In this document: positions 63,572-64,000 of the stretch, one piece after another | How the letters are laid out: the number at the start of each line of letters is the position of its first letter | Position numbering within the stretch: the first letter of the stretch is position 1 | Source: Aporhodopirellula sallentina SM41 | GTDB taxonomy: Bacteria > Planctomycetota > Planctomycetia > Pirellulales > Pirellulaceae | Length of the DNA stretch: 64,000 nt | Assembly: GCF_000346505.1 (NCBI RefSeq) | Contig: NZ_ANOH01000274.1 | Coordinates: 1 to 64,000, forward strand | Direction of reading: 5' to 3' | The notes under the pieces: model-generated | Databases searched by the model: none | Seen by the model: only the letters and a program-made list of their open reading frames with translations | What the model was told of the DNA's origin: nothing | Translations under genes and position numbers: made by a program

Positions 63572-64000
63572 CTACACCGCTGACGTCGCGAGGGAGTTCA
63601 CCGAGTCCGTCTTCACCCATGGCGCGGACATCTGCGTCATGACAATGATGCCTCCGGCAATCAGCATGCCCGCGGGCTGCGGGATAGGCAGCATTTGATG
63701 AACGATCCATTCTCCAACGACCGCGACCATCACTCCCCAAAGGCTCAATCGTGCCCGACGGAGCGGGTCGACTGGTTTCCACATGCGAAGCAGAGCAAAC
63801 AACACTCCGAAGTGTGCCATCATCGCCGCCGCCTTCGGGATCGCGGAACCTTCGTAGAAGGTCGTCGGTAACCTCGTGGCGTCAATATCGCGCCCCAAAC
63901 CGTGATCTAGTGGCACCATCAAGGCATCGGCCAACAGGTACGCGAAAACACCGATCCCTGCACCCAAAAACGACGCAGACAGCCGTCGAGTGAATCCATC
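63572..64000 (-). CDS. Polytopic membrane protein (N-terminus beyond right edge)
   Basis: The frame is open to base 64000; 142 codons are visible before the stop. About four hydrophobic segments can be seen: GAGIGVFAYLLADALMVPL, AAAMMAHFGVLFALLRM, LSLWGVMVAVVGEWIVHQML and AGMLIAGGIIVMTQMSAP. A TTG at 63967 is an internal candidate start, but in-frame residues continue upstream (DGFTRRLSASFLG), so the gene probably begins outside the window. The loop RDIDATRLPTTFYEG is soluble. Some planctomycete kinases end in such membrane bundles; this cannot be tested here. Confidence 0.6.
   Translation of the reverse strand, partial: DGFTRRLSASFLGAGIGVFAYLLADALMVPLDHGLGRDIDATRLPTTFYEGSAIPKAAAMMAHFGVLFALLRMWKPVDPLRRARLSLWGVMVAVVGEWIVHQMLPIPQPAGMLIAGGIIVMTQMSAPWVKTDSVNSLATSAV

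Noticed and set aside
1-64000. tRNA, rRNA, riboswitch and insertion-sequence signals
   Set aside because: No cloverleaf-like segment, rRNA stretch, transposase or integrase motif was seen by eye; a covariance-model search could still find a small RNA.

Overview
The window looks like a chromosomal segment of a planctomycete, most likely of the Pirellulaceae/Rhodopirellula type. This is inferred from gene content, not from a database search. The signs are secreted orphan proteins (tyrosine-rich, EF-hand/RGG-rich, HEAT-like), a DUF1570-type putative metalloprotease, a Tat-exported Gfo/Idh/MocA oxidoreductase, many Ser/Thr signalling proteins, frequent GTG/TTG starts and few clear Shine-Dalgarno sites. 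I saw no tRNA, rRNA, CRISPR array, insertion sequence or prophage.

Layout. (1) 1-5 kb: a GspE/PilB-type secretion ATPase (cut by the left edge) preceded by a degenerate receiver, a PAS-GGDEF diguanylate cyclase, a lipoprotein and a family 2 glycosyltransferase. (2) 5-13.5 kb: mostly exported proteins (CARDB-like, Tyr-rich, trypsin-like protease, a 967-aa orphan) plus argH. (3) 13.5-37.4 kb: a lipid-type biosynthetic locus. Its core is four genes joined by ATGA stop/start overlaps: a 3346-aa FAAL-ACP-KS-AT-DH-cMT-ER-KR-ACP megasynthase, an AT-less KS-DH-ACP protein, a docking-C-A-PCP NRPS, and a fused KASIII/pseudo-KASIII protein. Next to the core lie a LolD-like ABC ATPase and a fatty acid desaturase on the right, and an NAD-dependent epimerase/reductase and a MacB/FtsX-like permease on the left. 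(4) 37.4-44.4 kb: housekeeping and redox genes (Dus, di-haem peroxidase, PP2C phosphatase, radical SAM, Gfo/Idh/MocA). (5) 44.5-46.4 kb: an operon rplM-rpsI-infA, then a 32-aa basic protein, then a FabZ-like dehydratase. (6) 46.4-48.8 kb: a sparse stretch with a GspH-like protein and small orphans. (7) 48.8-64 kb: rplU with a Ser/Thr kinase just behind it, a LuxR-type regulator with a degenerate receiver, an amidotransferase-like protein lacking its nucleophile, a GlmU-like acyltransferase/nucleotidyltransferase, and several exported planctomycete proteins.

The most interesting system is region 3. The sequence supports this reading: a fatty acid is activated by the FAAL domain, extended with malonyl units and C-methylated by the first megasynthase, passed through the AT-less second module, joined to an amino acid by the NRPS, and released or condensed by the KASIII fusion, because no thioesterase or reductase domain is present. 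Several non-canonical points (KR catalytic Tyr replaced by His, second module with the AT core missing, C-terminal KASIII copy without catalytic residues) make the product hard to predict.

Other signals: a long palindromic repeat present twice (13.5 and 46.5 kb), short tandem repeats in two promoter regions, and several enzyme or receiver folds with lost active-site residues.
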